Positions 46,988 through 58,714 of a stretch of DNA of 64,000 nucleotides are shown here, in pieces. The position numbers and the translations under genes are program-made. The DNA comes from Terana coerulea (lineage: Eukaryota; Basidiomycota; Agaricomycetes; Polyporales; Phanerochaetaceae). The notes under the pieces were generated by a model. That model saw only the letters and a program-made list of their open reading frames with translations. It ran no database searches and was not told the origin of the DNA. The stretch is from NCBI GenBank assembly GCA_024811115.1, contig JAKOGH010000307.1, positions 1-64,000 of the forward strand, written 5' to 3'. Every line of letters starts with the position of its first letter. The stretch's first letter is position 1.

Positions 46988-47531
46988 GGGGCCCTGCTGG
47001 CTCAGTGGGCAGAGCTAGTGGATAGCTCAGGCGTCCTTTCGTACGGCTGTGGGTTCAAATCCCACAGGGCCCCCCATCACCTTCTTTGCCCCCTTTAACC
47101 ATTCCACTCTTTAATTTTCAACATACCCGATGCAGCAACCCATCTTTCCTAAACCGGCCCGCCCAACCCAAACGATCCGGCAAGCCGTCCTTCCGCGGCC
47201 CCAGCCCCCCTTGATTCGTCACCGTCACAGCATAAGGCTTACCGTAAGCCCGGGCATCACCAGCCAAATCGGCATCAAAGTCCCGGCAGGTAGCGGGCGC
47301 TCTCGCACAGTCCAATTAGCGGGAAGGGACCACTTTCGATGGAGTGATGCGGAAGTCAAATAAGGAAGGTCCGGGGCAGATGACCCGGCCGAGGCGATCA
47401 CGAAGTGGATGGGTGCTGTTGATTCTGTACGCGTTTGGTCCTTAAAATTAGTTGATCACGTGTACGACACTGCATAAGCTCAGCTTGAATGTGTATAAAC
47501 GAGAGATCAAAAAAAAAAAAAAAAAAAAAAA
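46988..47531 (+). mobile_element. tRNA-derived SINE 1
   Basis: A tRNA-like head (46988-47075) with A-box TGGCTCAGTGG and B-box GGTTCAAATCC, followed by a non-tRNA body of about 430 bp and a poly(A) tail of about 25 (47509-47533, partly shared with the duplication). The flanking target duplication AAGACAAAGT is at 46978-46987 and 47532-47541. No protein is encoded, so it needs a LINE for mobility. The head has 7-bp acceptor and 5-bp T stems, but the anticodon arm is not convincing. Confidence 0.9.
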
Positions 47532-48014
47532 AAGACAAAGTAGAGGCAGCCATCCGTTTCGAAGTTTCAACTTTGGCTGGACAGAGCACGAGAGGCGGCG
47601 GCCATGGCGGTGGTCACCGAGGTGGCGGAGGTGGTGGTTGTAACAATCCTGGCCCTGGTGGGCATGGTTCTGGCAATGGAGGGCAAGGTGGTAGTCACAG
47701 CGTGGGAGGGTGTGGAGGCAACAGCCGACACAAACCCGACCGTTGAGACAGATACTCACGTCGTCTACAGGGCAACAACTAGTCTAAGAGCGGCTCCAAG
47801 GCTTTATCTTCCACGTTCGGAGTCAGAAGCCTCAGGACTGCCCTAAGCTATCTGAGAAGGACCGAGCAGATCTTCAGGCTGCTGGCAAGTGCTTCCTCTG
47901 TCGGGAGGCTGGGCATATAGCCCACAACTGCCCTAAGGCTAATTCAGCATGGTTGGATTGCCGCGGAAAACCACCAGGCATCTTATTGAATAGTTTGACC
48001 TTTGATTTAGAGGG

Positions 48015-48550
48015 GTTTTTTTTTTTTTTGATCTCTCGTTTATACACATTCAAGCTGAGCTTATGCAGTGTCGTACATGTGATCAACTAATTTTAAGGAC
48101 CAAACACGTACAGAATCAACAGCACCCATCTACTTTGTGATCGCCTTGATCTGGGTCATCTGCTCAGATCTTCTTTATTTGACTTCCGCATCACTCCATC
48201 GAAAGTGGTCCCTTCCCGCTAATTGGACTGTGTGAGCGCCCGCTACCTGCCAGGACTTTGATGCCGATTTGGCTGGTGATGCCCAGGCTTACGGTAAGCC
48301 TTATGCTGTGACAGTGACAAATCAAGAGGGGCTGGGGCCGCAGAAGGACGGCTTGCCGGATCATTTGGATTGGGCAGGCCGGTTTAGGAAAAATGGGTTG
48401 CTGCATTGGGTATGTTGAAAATTAAAGAGTGGAATAGTTAAAGAGGGGCAAAGAAGGTGATGGGGGGGCCCCTGTGGGATTTGAACCCACAGCTGTACGA
48501 AAGGATGCCTGAGCTATCCACTAGCTCTGCCCACTGAGCCAGCAGGGCCT
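48015..48550 (-). mobile_element. tRNA-derived SINE 2, opposite orientation
   Basis: Matches SINE 1 along its whole length on the other strand: poly(A) read as T (48016-48029), the same body, and the tRNA-like head at about 48466-48549. The duplication is imperfect: GATTTAGAGGG (48004-48014) against GATCTAAAGGG (48551-48561), 9 of 11 bases. It lost about two bases at the 5' tip. It faces SINE 1 across about 480 bp of gag. Confidence 0.87.
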
Positions 48551-48577
48551 GATCTAAAGGGTACTGAACAACTTCAT

Positions 48578-51500
48578 GTGTTAGCTGAATTAGCTGAAGC
48601 TGCAGATGGGCTTTCTCTGTATGCGGTTGAGGTTGATAGTGATGCAGTTTTAAACAGCGAGGATGAGATTGTTCATCTTCTGGAAAACATGGCGCTTGCA
48701 GAGCAAGTTGAGGCCGACAACCGGGGATCCATTCCGTTATCCCTCAGTCATATTGACTGGAAACGTGCTGCATTGCTACTGCCAGTGGAAATGCTTATAA
48801 CGTCTAAAGAGGGGCGTTTGTACAGGTGTGTCCATGACTTGTACACTGCGTAGGCTCACAGGGCCCTTCGGGCGTCATGTGCTGTATTGTTGCACAAGAA
48901 TTGCTGAGGCACAATATGAAGCTGACCATGAGGTTGGCTTGCAGTCCATCGGTTCGGTGTATCGCCTGGAAAATGATCAGTACATTATCATGGGCGTGCA
49001 TTCAGCACCAGACATGTTCATACCGGGGTCATGGATCCAAGATCCAGACTTCAACCTTCTCTGATGGTACCACCACCAGGTTGCAAAGAACTTCGAGCAC
49101 TGGAGGTGCCAGCGTAAGGCCATCTGTGGCAAACACATGGGGACGCCTTGGCTCTTAGAGTCAAACGGCTGCTCAACCGGGAGGTGCCGTATTCCACTGC
49201 ATGGCGAGAATACATGGGCTACTGGCTGACCAGCAAGCGCTTCGCTTGCTTCGAGAATAGCATAGACCTGTCGACGGTGTGTATTCATGACGGATACCTA
49301 TTCACGTCCAGCCTTGTTGACCGTGAAGCGCTAGTGAACCTGTGGTTCGATATCGCAAACTCATTTGCAGTGGCCACCTGGTGCGCAGCTTATGAGGCCG
49401 AAGCCATGGCCAATGATTTCTTCCACAGTGACAACAGCCCGACAGTGAGCTGCACCACCTTTTGACAGAGAAATGCTTGGTGAGTGCAAGGCCACCAATG
49501 GGCCGGATGAGATGTCAAATTACGGCACAATGGCCATGCCCGAGCGCAACCACATCGAGGTGAATGCCATTTGTACTGAGACGACGCCTGCTCTAAAGGG
49601 AACATGTCGACTCTAAAGGACTTATAAACCCCACAATGGTCGTTATTAGCAGCAACGAGCCGCTACCTTTACAAGGGTCCAATGTGCGCAAGCTTGAATC
49701 ATGCGCAGTGAAGGTGTATCACAATCACTTAAAGCATGCTCGTCAGTATCTGTCTGAGTACGCCCAGCCTATAGCTAGCTCAGACGCTAGCAATACTCCA
49801 TTGCCCCTGCTGCGGGTAATCAATCATCAGATCCTGCTACGAGAGCCTTCGAAGGTCATCCTGTGGCAGCCGTTGAAGTGCCCTAATGCTCTGCTGCAAG
49901 CTATGGGCTGAGAAACGGGATGCGTACCTCCGCGATTGGGATGCTGGCTCATGTCCAATGCGCGCAACACCTAGCCGATGCTTCTCCTGACAAAGCCTGG
50001 TACAGGGATTTGAGGCATTGCTCCTCGGTTGCGCTGTGCGTTTGATTTGCATGAGCGCAATAAGAACAGGGTGAAGGTGACCTCACCTTTGCCAGACATA
50101 GACAGCATCCTTTGCCGAGTTGCGTGGAAACTGTTCTGTTCTTCTTTTGATGGGAAGGACGCCTACAAGTGCATACAAGTTGAACCCGATCACATTGAAC
50201 GCACAGCTATGACCATACCAGATGGTAACATGGTTAGCCTCATTCTCCAGCAAGGTGACTGCAACGCGGTAGCTACGTACCAGAGGTTGATGAATCACCT
50301 GTTTGGCCAATATATTAGTGTATTCATAGACATCTATCTCGATGACATCCTGATATATTTTGATACGCTGGAAGAGCATATCAAGCATGTTAAAATTGTG
50401 GTGGATATTCTTTGTAAAGAGAAGCTTTATCTCAACGGGGACAAGCTCAAATTCTTATGCTCTAAGCTCAAGGTTCTTGGTTACATCATTGATGATGAGG
50501 GCATTTGCATGGACTCTGATAAGGTGGGCTCAGTTGTTAACTAGAAGATACTCACCAGCAAGGACTTACTGCTTGGGTTTTTGGGTCTGTCGAGTACCTC
50601 GTTGGCAATGTCAATGCCATTTGTATTCTTATGGGTATTTTGACTGAGCTAACTGCAAAGGACCGGTGCTTCCAATGGAACAAGATGCATCAGCGTGCGC
50701 TTTGACAAGATTAAGACTCTCATTCAGGCACATCAGGACCATCACTGTGTGCCCCTTGATTATTCGGAAGGCGCACCGTCCATCTGGCTCATTACAGACG
50801 GCTCAGTGAGCGGTGTCATGGGCGTTATCACACAAGGTCCCAACCGCCACACAGCAAAGGTTGCGGCATTTTATTTAGCAAAGCTGACGTTGACTCAGGC
50901 TAACTACTCAGTGTGTGAGATTAAGATGCTTGCAGGCTTTAAATTAATGAGGCGCCATTGAGATCTGTTAGTCAAGTGTCAGTTCACTTGGGTGACTGAT
51001 CACAAAGGCCTAACGCACCTGCTGAACCAAAAATCTGTCTGTGCGGCAGGCTCACTGGCTCAAGCACATGTCAGAATTCAACTTTACAGTTGAATATATT
51101 CCAGGGGCCGAGAACAAGCTCCCAGATGCACTGTCACGGATGTACTCCAATGATGCGCCAGGAACCATTTGTGCACTGTCCGAGTTCACCCAATTCGACG
51201 ATGATAAGGACCTCTCTCTTTGGCTGGCTTCATTTGCAATCTCAATGCCTGTTCTCATCGATTAGGAGGGCACAGCAGAACACTTCAGCCAGGACGTGCT
51301 GCAGTGTGCGCCAACATGCGCAGGTGCTGCTGGCCAAAACGGGATGTCCCGAGACAGCCAAAAAGTTCGCCAAGCGCATTCGTAAGGTTGTTCTCCATGG
51401 TCCTCAACTAGTAGAGCAATCAGAGGGTGACGGTGCAGGACACAGCACCAAACCTGTATACAATGCAGTTAATACAGACAACGCGAAGGGCATCGGCCAA

Positions 51501-53110
51501 CAACACACCTCTATCATCAGTACCGATGCGAGAAATGCCTGCCGCTGACCCTGCCGCACCCGATGCCGGAGGGCGAAGTGGCTCGTCTGTCAAAGACGTG
51601 GCCGACAGTCCTCTGCTGAACTTGCTGGCTGCCTAAGCCGACAGATTCCATGTTCCGGATCTTGTGCGCAACCAGTATGGCAAAGACACATTTTTTGCAG
51701 CTATTCTAGAGAACCTGAAGGCTTATAAGAACTTTCGGGTCTCTCACGGTTTGATCATAGTCACCAAAAATGGAACTGAGTGACTCTGCATCCCTGATGT
51801 TTGTGTCGGCCCTCACAGTGTCTGTGAAATCCTGATATCCCATGCGCATTCTTTACTGGCCCATCTTGGGTCAGTCAAGACGTTATGGCTCCTGCGGACT
51901 ATGTGGTGGAAATCCATGGGCGCTGACATGCTGAAATACTATGAGTTTTGCGACACCTGCAAGCGCAGTAAGCCCAGCAATCAAAAGCCATACGGGCTGC
52001 TGAATCCCTTACTGTTCCGAGCTCCCCATGGGAAGCTATTGGGATAGATTTTGTTGGCCCGTTGCCAGAGTCGTCGGATTGTGACAGCAGCTACAACCAG
52101 ATCACAGTCGTTATCTGCCTGCTGACTGCCATGGTGCATCTTATTCCCAGTAAGAGCACTTAGAATGCTCGGAAAATCGCAGAGCTCATATTCACGGAGG
52201 CGTATAAATACCATAGCCTCCCACGTGCAATCGTGTCAGACTGTGACATGCTGTTTACTAGCATATTCTGGAAAAGGCTTCATGAGCTCTTTGGCGTAGA
52301 ACTTCGTATGTCGAGCGCTTACCATTCTGAGTTTGGACGGCTTAATGGAACACACCAATCACACGGTGACCACCATGCTTTAATAATGTGTCAACAACAC
52401 CCAGAAGGACTGGGTGCAGAAGTTGCCCGCCATTGAATTTGCCATCAACTTTTCCTAGTCGAATAGCACGAAATATGCCCTGTTCTTCCTGAATACTGGG
52501 CAGATGCCTAGGTCTATGATTTGGGAGCACACATCAAATGACGAGTACCCCAGTGTTCGAGCATATGCCCAGAAGGTGAAGTTTGCAGTTATGGCAGTGC
52601 ATGACAGTATCCTTGCGGCGTGGGTAAAGCAAACACGTGACACTAATTGTAAGTGTTAGCCCACTCCGTTTGTCAAGGAAGACCTTGTCTACGTCTCAAC
52701 AAAGAATATCTCTCTGCCCAAGGGGTTAGCTCATAAGCTGACTCCTAAGTATATTGGTCCTTACCTGATTCTCGAGGACTACGGCAATAATTCATATAAG
52801 CTCGACTTGCCGTCTGACCTCCGCAGACGTGGAATATACAATGTGTTCCACTCCTCGTTGCTCAGGGCCCATATGCCCAACGATGATCGCCTTTTCCCGG
52901 TCACCTAGCAAGCCAGATTAGTGAGCTAGAAGACCAAGAGAACAAATGGGCCGTAGATCAGCTTACCACACGTCAAGGCTCGGGCACACTTGCAATTTTT
53001 GAGGCTAAATGGAAGTCAGGCGACACCACCTGGGTGCCTTACGCTACTATCAAGCATCTCACTGTGTTGAATAATTATCTCAGCGCAGCCAGCGTAAGCT
53101 CTATCAATGA
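48578..53110 (+). pseudogene. gypsy 1 pol remnant (RT, RNase H, integrase, chromo-like end)
   Basis: Broken pol. The RT domain at about 50029-50544 includes SSFDGKDAYKCIQVE and FIDIYLDDILIYF with the catalytic YLDD box. RNase H at about 50775-51060: WLITDGSVSGVMG, LAKLTLTQANYSV, WVTDHKGLTHLLNQK; its end is PGAENKLPDALSRMYSNDAPG (51100-51160). The integrase zinc region HSLLAHLG with CDTCKRSKP is at 51850-51975, and the core Asp residues are in DFVGPLPESS (52050) and SDCDMLFTSIFW (52240). The catalytic Glu part (MEHTNHTV, 52345) is in another frame. The C-terminus FEAKWKSGDTTWVPYATIKHL (53000) resembles the chromo-like tail of fungal gypsy elements. Multiple stops; inactive. Confidence 0.88.
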
Positions 53111-54246
53111 CTTACCTGAAGGGAGAGGACACCCTCCCACCAACAATCCGCAAATGTTTGTCAGCTCAGTATCCATGGGACCTGGCCGTGCTCATCATGC
53201 TATAAAACGGCCATTCTATCCTCATATCTTCTCAGTTTGCCCGCATCCGCCGCGCACTACCCCTCATCTTCCATTCTATCTTGTTTGACTTCGTACACCG
53301 CTTCCACTGCTATCTACCACTCACATCCGGTTTCGCCCCATGTCGTATCATCCCAAACATCCTGTCACTCCCGTTACTCACTCGTCATTGCCCATTGCAA
53401 CCCTTATCCCAGCGGCTCATTGCGTTCTTCACTACCCTACTCTTCGCATTGGTCATCATGGGCATGCACAACCGCTACCTCGTCCAGGGCCCCAGGGCAG
53501 TGGTCTTCCTGTGTGACTCTGTTTATAAAATCACCTACTCTTACTCAAACAAACAGGCCTATGATATCCTGTACTTTGATTATGAGTTCCACAATGGACT
53601 CGCTGGCAGTGCCGGCTTTAACCTTGTTGGCTACACCCAGTTCGCTGGTGTTGTTCAACCAGGACAATGCCTGTACATACAAGCTCAGTAATCTCACTCC
53701 TAACAGCACGGTCATGGTTTGCGACGTACCTCCTTCTGTCGAAGACGTGGCCCTCTCTACAAGCCGGCCCCTCCACTCATTTCCACTGCTGAGGCCACTG
53801 AGCACAAGAACAAGTGCGTTGCAATATACGAGTGAGCCCAGAGCCAGCAGTGCTATAAGAAGCGTCATCTGGAGGAGAAGGAGCGCAAGCATCTGGAGAA
53901 GGAAAAGAGGCAGAGGATGATGGATGACTACCCTACTTACCTCAGTCAGTCCTTTCGCACCAAGGGGTCTTGAAGATGAAGCCCAACGATAACATTGAGG
54001 CCACTCTGTTGGAAAAGAAGTCAGGCAAGGGCAAGGGCTTATTGTCGTCATCAATGAAGCTTAGTTTAAAGAAGGGCAAGAAAAGGGCTTCTGGAAGCTG
54101 GCATGGAGAAGGGTACCAGGGGTCCCAGCCCTAGCGCCTCTGCTACTCTTGTGGCTCCTTTTAGTTACGCTGACATGGACAAGCTCAGTGAGCTCGAAGG
54201 ACGAGAACACGAAGTAGAATGTATTTCACAACATCCTGAGGGCAAT
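53111..54246 (+). other. extra region between gypsy 1 pol and the 3' LTR
   Basis: About 1.1 kb beyond the integrase, longer than needed. Overlapping open frames (53281-53691 and 53237-53920 plus) include MGMHNRYLVQGPRAVVFLC and, later, a Lys/Glu-rich stretch (LEEKERKHLEKEKRQR). No match to a known family is recognised. It may be an extra open frame of the element or captured sequence. Confidence 0.5.
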
Positions 54247-54537
54247 TGTAAAAATCCGTGGTTTCTGTTACTCACTTTACCCATCGGACCTCACTTCCAG
54301 ACCTGTTCCAGTCCCTCATTCCAGTCCTCCTAAGCTTTGCTTGTTCACTCCTTTCCGTATCATGTTATTTCGTGTTTGGTTACTGTATAGTTGGTGATCG
54401 TACCGTAGCTACTTAAGGCCTGTCCTCTTAAGGAGATGAGCAAGTTTTCTTTCACAATCCAAAGTCAATTCCAGTTCTTTGGTTATGGGAACTTCTCGCG
54501 CAATGCCAGTTCTCTCTCCCGGTCGACGAGCGTTACA
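54247..54537 (+). mobile_element. gypsy 1, 3' LTR
   Basis: A 291-bp LTR, TGTAAAAATCC to GCGTTACA, followed by the target duplication TACAG (54538-54542). Confidence 0.93.
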
Positions 54538-55376
54538 TACAGCTGGTCACCAATTACTTCTAGGCAGCTCTACCTCAAGCTGCCTAGCCTAGTCGCAAGT
54601 GCTATCATTAAGCAACCGCAACATTTTGTCAATGTCTTAGTGTCGCTGCGGCCAATATTAATCGTGGATCTTTGGCCAATAGTTGTCCATATAGCCTATT
54701 GCACACGCTCGAAGAAGGAGAAGTATACTTTGTAAGCCGTGCGACAGTAATAAGCCCAATTCAGAAGCCAGATAGGAGTATCATGCTAATGTCAACAACA
54801 ACTAGTACAACTGTACCAAGCTGCAACGCTCTCAATAGAAGAAAAATAGTGGTAACAGTTTCTGAGTAACTAGCTGGAAATAGACCAGCTCAAGACTGGC
54901 TTTCTTTGTTGCAGATGATAGCTACTTATACATGTCTGGTTTTAAACTGTACAGTACCACCTCGTATTCTCAGCGTATATACTAGAGCGGTCCAGAACAA
55001 TAGCAAAATATATAGAAACCACAAGTATTGATGAAAGAATAATAGATAGGGGTGAAGACAATGGAAATGAAAAGAATACCCTAGAGACGCTCAGAATTTC
55101 ATAACAGCTAACAGCATTCAACTACTAATTGTGACATTGTGTCCGAGTCCAGTATGTACTACTGAGGACAGATTTAGTGTTGCCCGCTTGCTGGGCATAC
55201 ATGTGTGGATGTCAGTCCAAACATTGGAAAAGTCATTCATGCCATTTGTTGCAGACGGACATGCATATGTAATATTATTTTTCATTTCCTCGCATTCATT
55301 TAGCACAGATACACGGCCCGATAGCAGCTCCAGAACCTCTGAACTTCATTCCGATGATCCCGGTGCTTAGCGCCCA
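54538..55376 (+). pseudogene. possible hAT transposase fragment (right part of a split region)
   Basis: A frame at 55131-55290 reads TTEDRFSVARLL followed by MSVQTLEKSFM, which recalls the hAT dimerisation motif (ERxFSxxRxL, then an L/M-S-xQ-T-x-x-L/M pattern). The rest of 54538-55130 and the left part 43489-44283 give no further recognisable transposase domain. Very degenerate; a chance match is possible. Confidence 0.3.
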
Positions 55377-56101
55377 AACATCTGGAAAAACCCCTCTTCT
55401 AATTCATATCTTACGCTTCTTTCTTAGTGCTAAGTTACTTATAGTGCTCTTTTTTACTTTTGCCCAAATGCTTCATTAAAATATAGATCATTTAGTTAAT
55501 TTACTCCTATTAGCTAGCTAACTAGTTTTTGCCTTTCAACATTCTAATTTGCTATTTACTCATAGCTTTTTATCACTTAATTCACTTTTTATCACTTACT
55601 AATGCCTTAGTGCATACTGTTATTAGCTTATCAACTAAGTTTCTTTTCACCTAATTTGACACTATTTTATGTTCTATTAATGGCTTATATTTATCTTCTT
55701 ACTCATTTTCTTGTTATGTGTACCACATTTATCACATTACTTAGAGCTTATCTAACTTATCTTGCTGTTGCTCTTATTTATTATTTAGATCCTTATTATT
55801 GTATTGCTTAGAGCTAATCTGGTTCTATTTTGTACTTTTGAGCCAATTAGCAAACTCACATGCTTACACTATTACACTTTTGCAGTTGATGCAACTATTA
55901 CCCTATATTCTAACCTAGTTAGCATATAAATGCATAATGGATTCCTTATTAGCTTATTTCTGGAAATATAAAAGCCCTCAGAACATTCTCAAAGCACTGA
56001 TTCCAAAGAGTAGCTGCTTTGAACAAAAATAAGGCAGCATGCTAACTTATATTTCTGAACATAGGTTAAAGCTTGAAACAAATCTATAGCTGATAAAAAA
56101 A

Positions 56102-56176
56102 TGCCCATGCAAGGATTCGAACCTAGGTTCACCTAGTTACACTCATGTGCAAGTTGACAACTGTACCATAGCATCT
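56102..56176 (-). repeat. tRNA-like module in TIR element R
   Basis: On the minus strand: A-box TGGTACAGTTG (56158-56168) and B-box GGTTCGAATCC (56113-56123), the B-box perfectly canonical. The stems do not form a full cloverleaf. Corresponds to 42528-42602 in element L. Confidence 0.6.
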
Positions 56177-57391
56177 TAGGCAAAAATATATTAGACAAGC
56201 ATAAATAGTGGCTTGAACTTTGAAGCGCCTTCACGCTCTGGCATCATCTAAGTTGTTCACTTCTCTTCATCCTCTATCACTAACTGACGCATTGCCTGCG
56301 TTGCGATGATATGCTGCACCACGCCTCAGGTGCGATCACCTAACCTTAACCCAACAGACAGCGGGCTCAGGCCAAAGCACCGAGTCGGGGAGTGGTTTTA
56401 TGTGTGAGTGGGGACGTCACTTCAACTCTGTAGCCGAAGCGCCAGCAGGAGTCGGGGACCGAAGACCTCGGGAGGTAACAGTTGGGGGCGAGGTCTGTAA
56501 TGAGGACCGAGCGAGAGCACCGGAGCTGAGAGACGAGGGGACGACGTCACGAGGGGACCGAGGCAAGCCTCTGACGTTGAGTCAGACTGCATAGCCAACG
56601 AGCGAGACGAGTACTAGATGAGAGCTGAATACTTAAGAAGCACTGATGTGCTTGTAGTCTTAATATCGTAGCAGGGGGCGTGAAGAGGGGGAAAGGTAAC
56701 TTGTCTTTGCAAAAGTATGTGCAGAGTATTTATACGGGCTCGGTACCTAACAGCCAAAGCTAATGGACCACGTCCGAGAGAGAATGAAGGAGTGGTTTGG
56801 ATACAAAAGTGGTACAGATAAGGAAAGACCGAGTTGGGATACACTAACCAGGGATATGCCGTATGCCACACAGGCACCGAGCACCTATGAAACACGGTGC
56901 GACCAGTCGTGACTGTCCGTGTGCCCTAGGCGGGAATGACTTGTGGGATAGCGTACAACGCAGTGCCGCTGTCTTGGTCGTAGTTAGGTATGTGCCTAAG
57001 TCCAGGGCAGGAGCTCGCCGGGGCTGATGTGGCCCGCATCTTTCAGGCTGGTGACCGCACTGCCTGTTCGCGAGGGACTGCACAGGCTCTGGACTGACGT
57101 GACGGAGGGCCGCTACAAGGTATCTCAGGGAGAGTAGTTTGGGAACATCGACAGCTTGGGGCTTTGGGGGTGGTGTCCGGGGTCCTAGTGTGATCGTAGA
57201 GTGTAGTGACGAAAAGGCAATTTCTGGGGTTTCTGCGCTCAAAGCGCTTACCAGCGATCAGCGACCCCCTACCGCGACCCCAGAACCCCCAAAGCACTAT
57301 GTAAGTCTAGAGGAAATGAAGGATACCTTGAGGGCTCGCCTGGAAACTAGGTATGTACCCCACTTGCAGCATCCACCACTAATATGCTGCA

Positions 57392-57426
57392 CCATCCACA
57401 GCCATGCTTGCACGGCCTATGGATGG
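57392..57426 (-). other. hairpin in TIR element R
   Basis: CCATCC (57392-57397) pairs with GGATGG (57421-57426) around a smaller inner stem. Relative to element L (CCGTCC/GGACGG) both sides of a stem pair have changed together. Confidence 0.65.
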
Positions 57427-57549
57427 TATTCTTACGACTAGGTCTCGCCCTATGAACACCGCGTGCGAACGCCTACAAAAGAAGCACAATGTAGCAAGCC
57501 CAAGATCCGCCGACACAAGAGGCTGCTATGCACCACGCCAAAGGTCGGG

Positions 57550-58330
57550 ACAGTGACTTAAGCACCTATAGTACCAACGCATGCACAACATGCCAATGCC
57601 GGCACACAAGAAGTGGCAAAGCATGGCACGCATAAACCAATGCAGGTGAATGTGCTGCCGACACAATGGATGGTGCACAACGCGAAAGGGCTAGGCAGCA
57701 ACATACAAGCACGACACCAATCAATGCAGCCCGCACATAGTGCCAACACCAGTGCGCTAAACGTGCTAACCTACAGCGTGCAGATCGGGCGCAAGTAGGC
57801 GCACTGCCCACGCACGAAGGACCGGTGCACAATGTGAGGAACCGGGAAGCAGTGTATACAAGCAAGGCGCCGACGGACGCAGCACGCAGCACACGCACGA
57901 CAACGCCAATGTCAGCATTCGGAACATGGCAAAGCACGATGCGCATAGACCAGCACAGGCGAGTGCACCGCTAACACACAAGGGCCGCTGACACACCCCA
58001 GACAGTGCACGCGAAAACAACGCTGCATGGAATGAACAGTGCAGGTGAGCATGGTGCAAGCATGACGCGACACCTACTCGGCCAAGCATGGTGCCGGATG
58101 TGCTAGCTGGCCTGCACAATGCCGGTGAGTGCAATATGGTAAATGCGATGCAGATAAACACAGTATAGATACTAAACCAATATGCATACACCCTTGCAAG
58201 CATGCAGGGCACAAGCAGATAAGCACAGCATAGGTGAGTACAGCACCTGATCTGCATGCTTGCCTGCACTGTGCAAGCTAGCACAGTGCAGACAAGTGTA
58301 GGACTTGAAGCATAGTACAAGTAGTCTGCT
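57550..58330 (-). repeat. CpG-depleted version of the element L tandem repeats
   Basis: Recognisable units near 57600-57650 and 57905-57965 read, on the minus strand, ATCGTGCTTTGCCATGTTC where L has GTCGTGCTTCGCCACGTCC. Most differences are CG to TG or CA. Confidence 0.65.
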
Positions 58331-58685
58331 CTATTGGGTAGTTTGGTTTTGTATGTAGATAACTGACCATGCAATATGATATATTAGCTTAGATTAGCAA
58401 GAGAGAGTTCTCAAATGACTGGCCAAGAAATAGCTGTAATGTAGCTTAAGGGATACAAAAGCAACTAGATACTGCATAGTTAGGAATAAAATAGGACAGT
58501 AAGGATAAAAATAGCAGAGAAGTAGCACTAATCACCCTAATATATAGAATAATTAAGACAATTAGCAAAGGACCTCACTAAACTGCCTTATTGGCCTTAT
58601 GTATTTATTTATCTAGTTGTGTTACTTTGATGCTTATGCGCAATAAATTAGTGCTTATTAGCAGGCATTAGGTAGAAATAGTAGT

Positions 58686-58705
58686 GGGGGGGGGGGGGGG
58701 GGGGG
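58686..58705 (+). repeat. poly(G) run at the end of TIR element R
   Basis: An uninterrupted G run of about 20 bases at the position where element L has only five. Likely grown by replication slippage; its exact length is unreliable. Confidence 0.85.
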
Positions 58706-58714
58706 TTTCAGATA

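Larger units (their letters stand above)
44857..48560 (+). pseudogene. gypsy 1 gag, interrupted by two SINEs
   Basis: Gag-like frames: an N-terminal segment (44857-45423), a Ser/Asp-rich and Lys-rich segment (46122-46493), and the capsid core at 46516-46800 (HIFHKFVQQMEAYLDGY, ISNYLTGDAYAFYTLEV). A Gly-rich stretch is at 47590-47700 and a CCHC zinc knuckle at about 47890-47935: CFLCREAGHIAHNC. Frameshifts and stops separate the pieces. SINE 1 lies before the Gly-rich stretch and SINE 2 after the knuckle. Confidence 0.82.
44284..54537 (+). mobile_element. gypsy (Ty3-type) LTR retrotransposon 1, whole element
   Basis: A complete but dead element of 10,254 bp including two SINE insertions. The 5-bp duplication TACAG lies at 44279-44283 and 54538-54542. 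Internal order: gag with a zinc knuckle, RT, RNase H, integrase and a chromo-like end, which is the gypsy order. The two LTRs differ at many sites, so the insertion is old. It lies between the two inverted TIR elements. Confidence 0.92.
55379..58714 (-). mobile_element. TIR element R, inverted diverged copy of element L
   Basis: Bounded by CATCTGGAAAAACCCC (55379) and TTTCAGATA (58706-58714), with AA on both outer sides (55377-55378, 58715-58716). It shares with L, in reverse order, the AT-rich tail, tRNA-like module, hairpin, tandem repeats and AT-rich end. It is about 840 bp longer, mostly because of a stretch at 56300-57300 with little match to L. Its repeat array has lost most CpG sites. 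The last TIR before 58714 is swollen by a run of about 22 G. Confidence 0.8.

Noticed and set aside
46988..47075. Functional tRNA gene
   Set aside because: It is the head of a SINE with body, poly(A) tail and target duplication, and no proper anticodon arm is formed.
47489..47746. Lys-rich then Gly-rich protein
   Set aside because: The Lys run is the translated poly(A) tail of SINE 1; the Gly-rich part belongs to gypsy gag.
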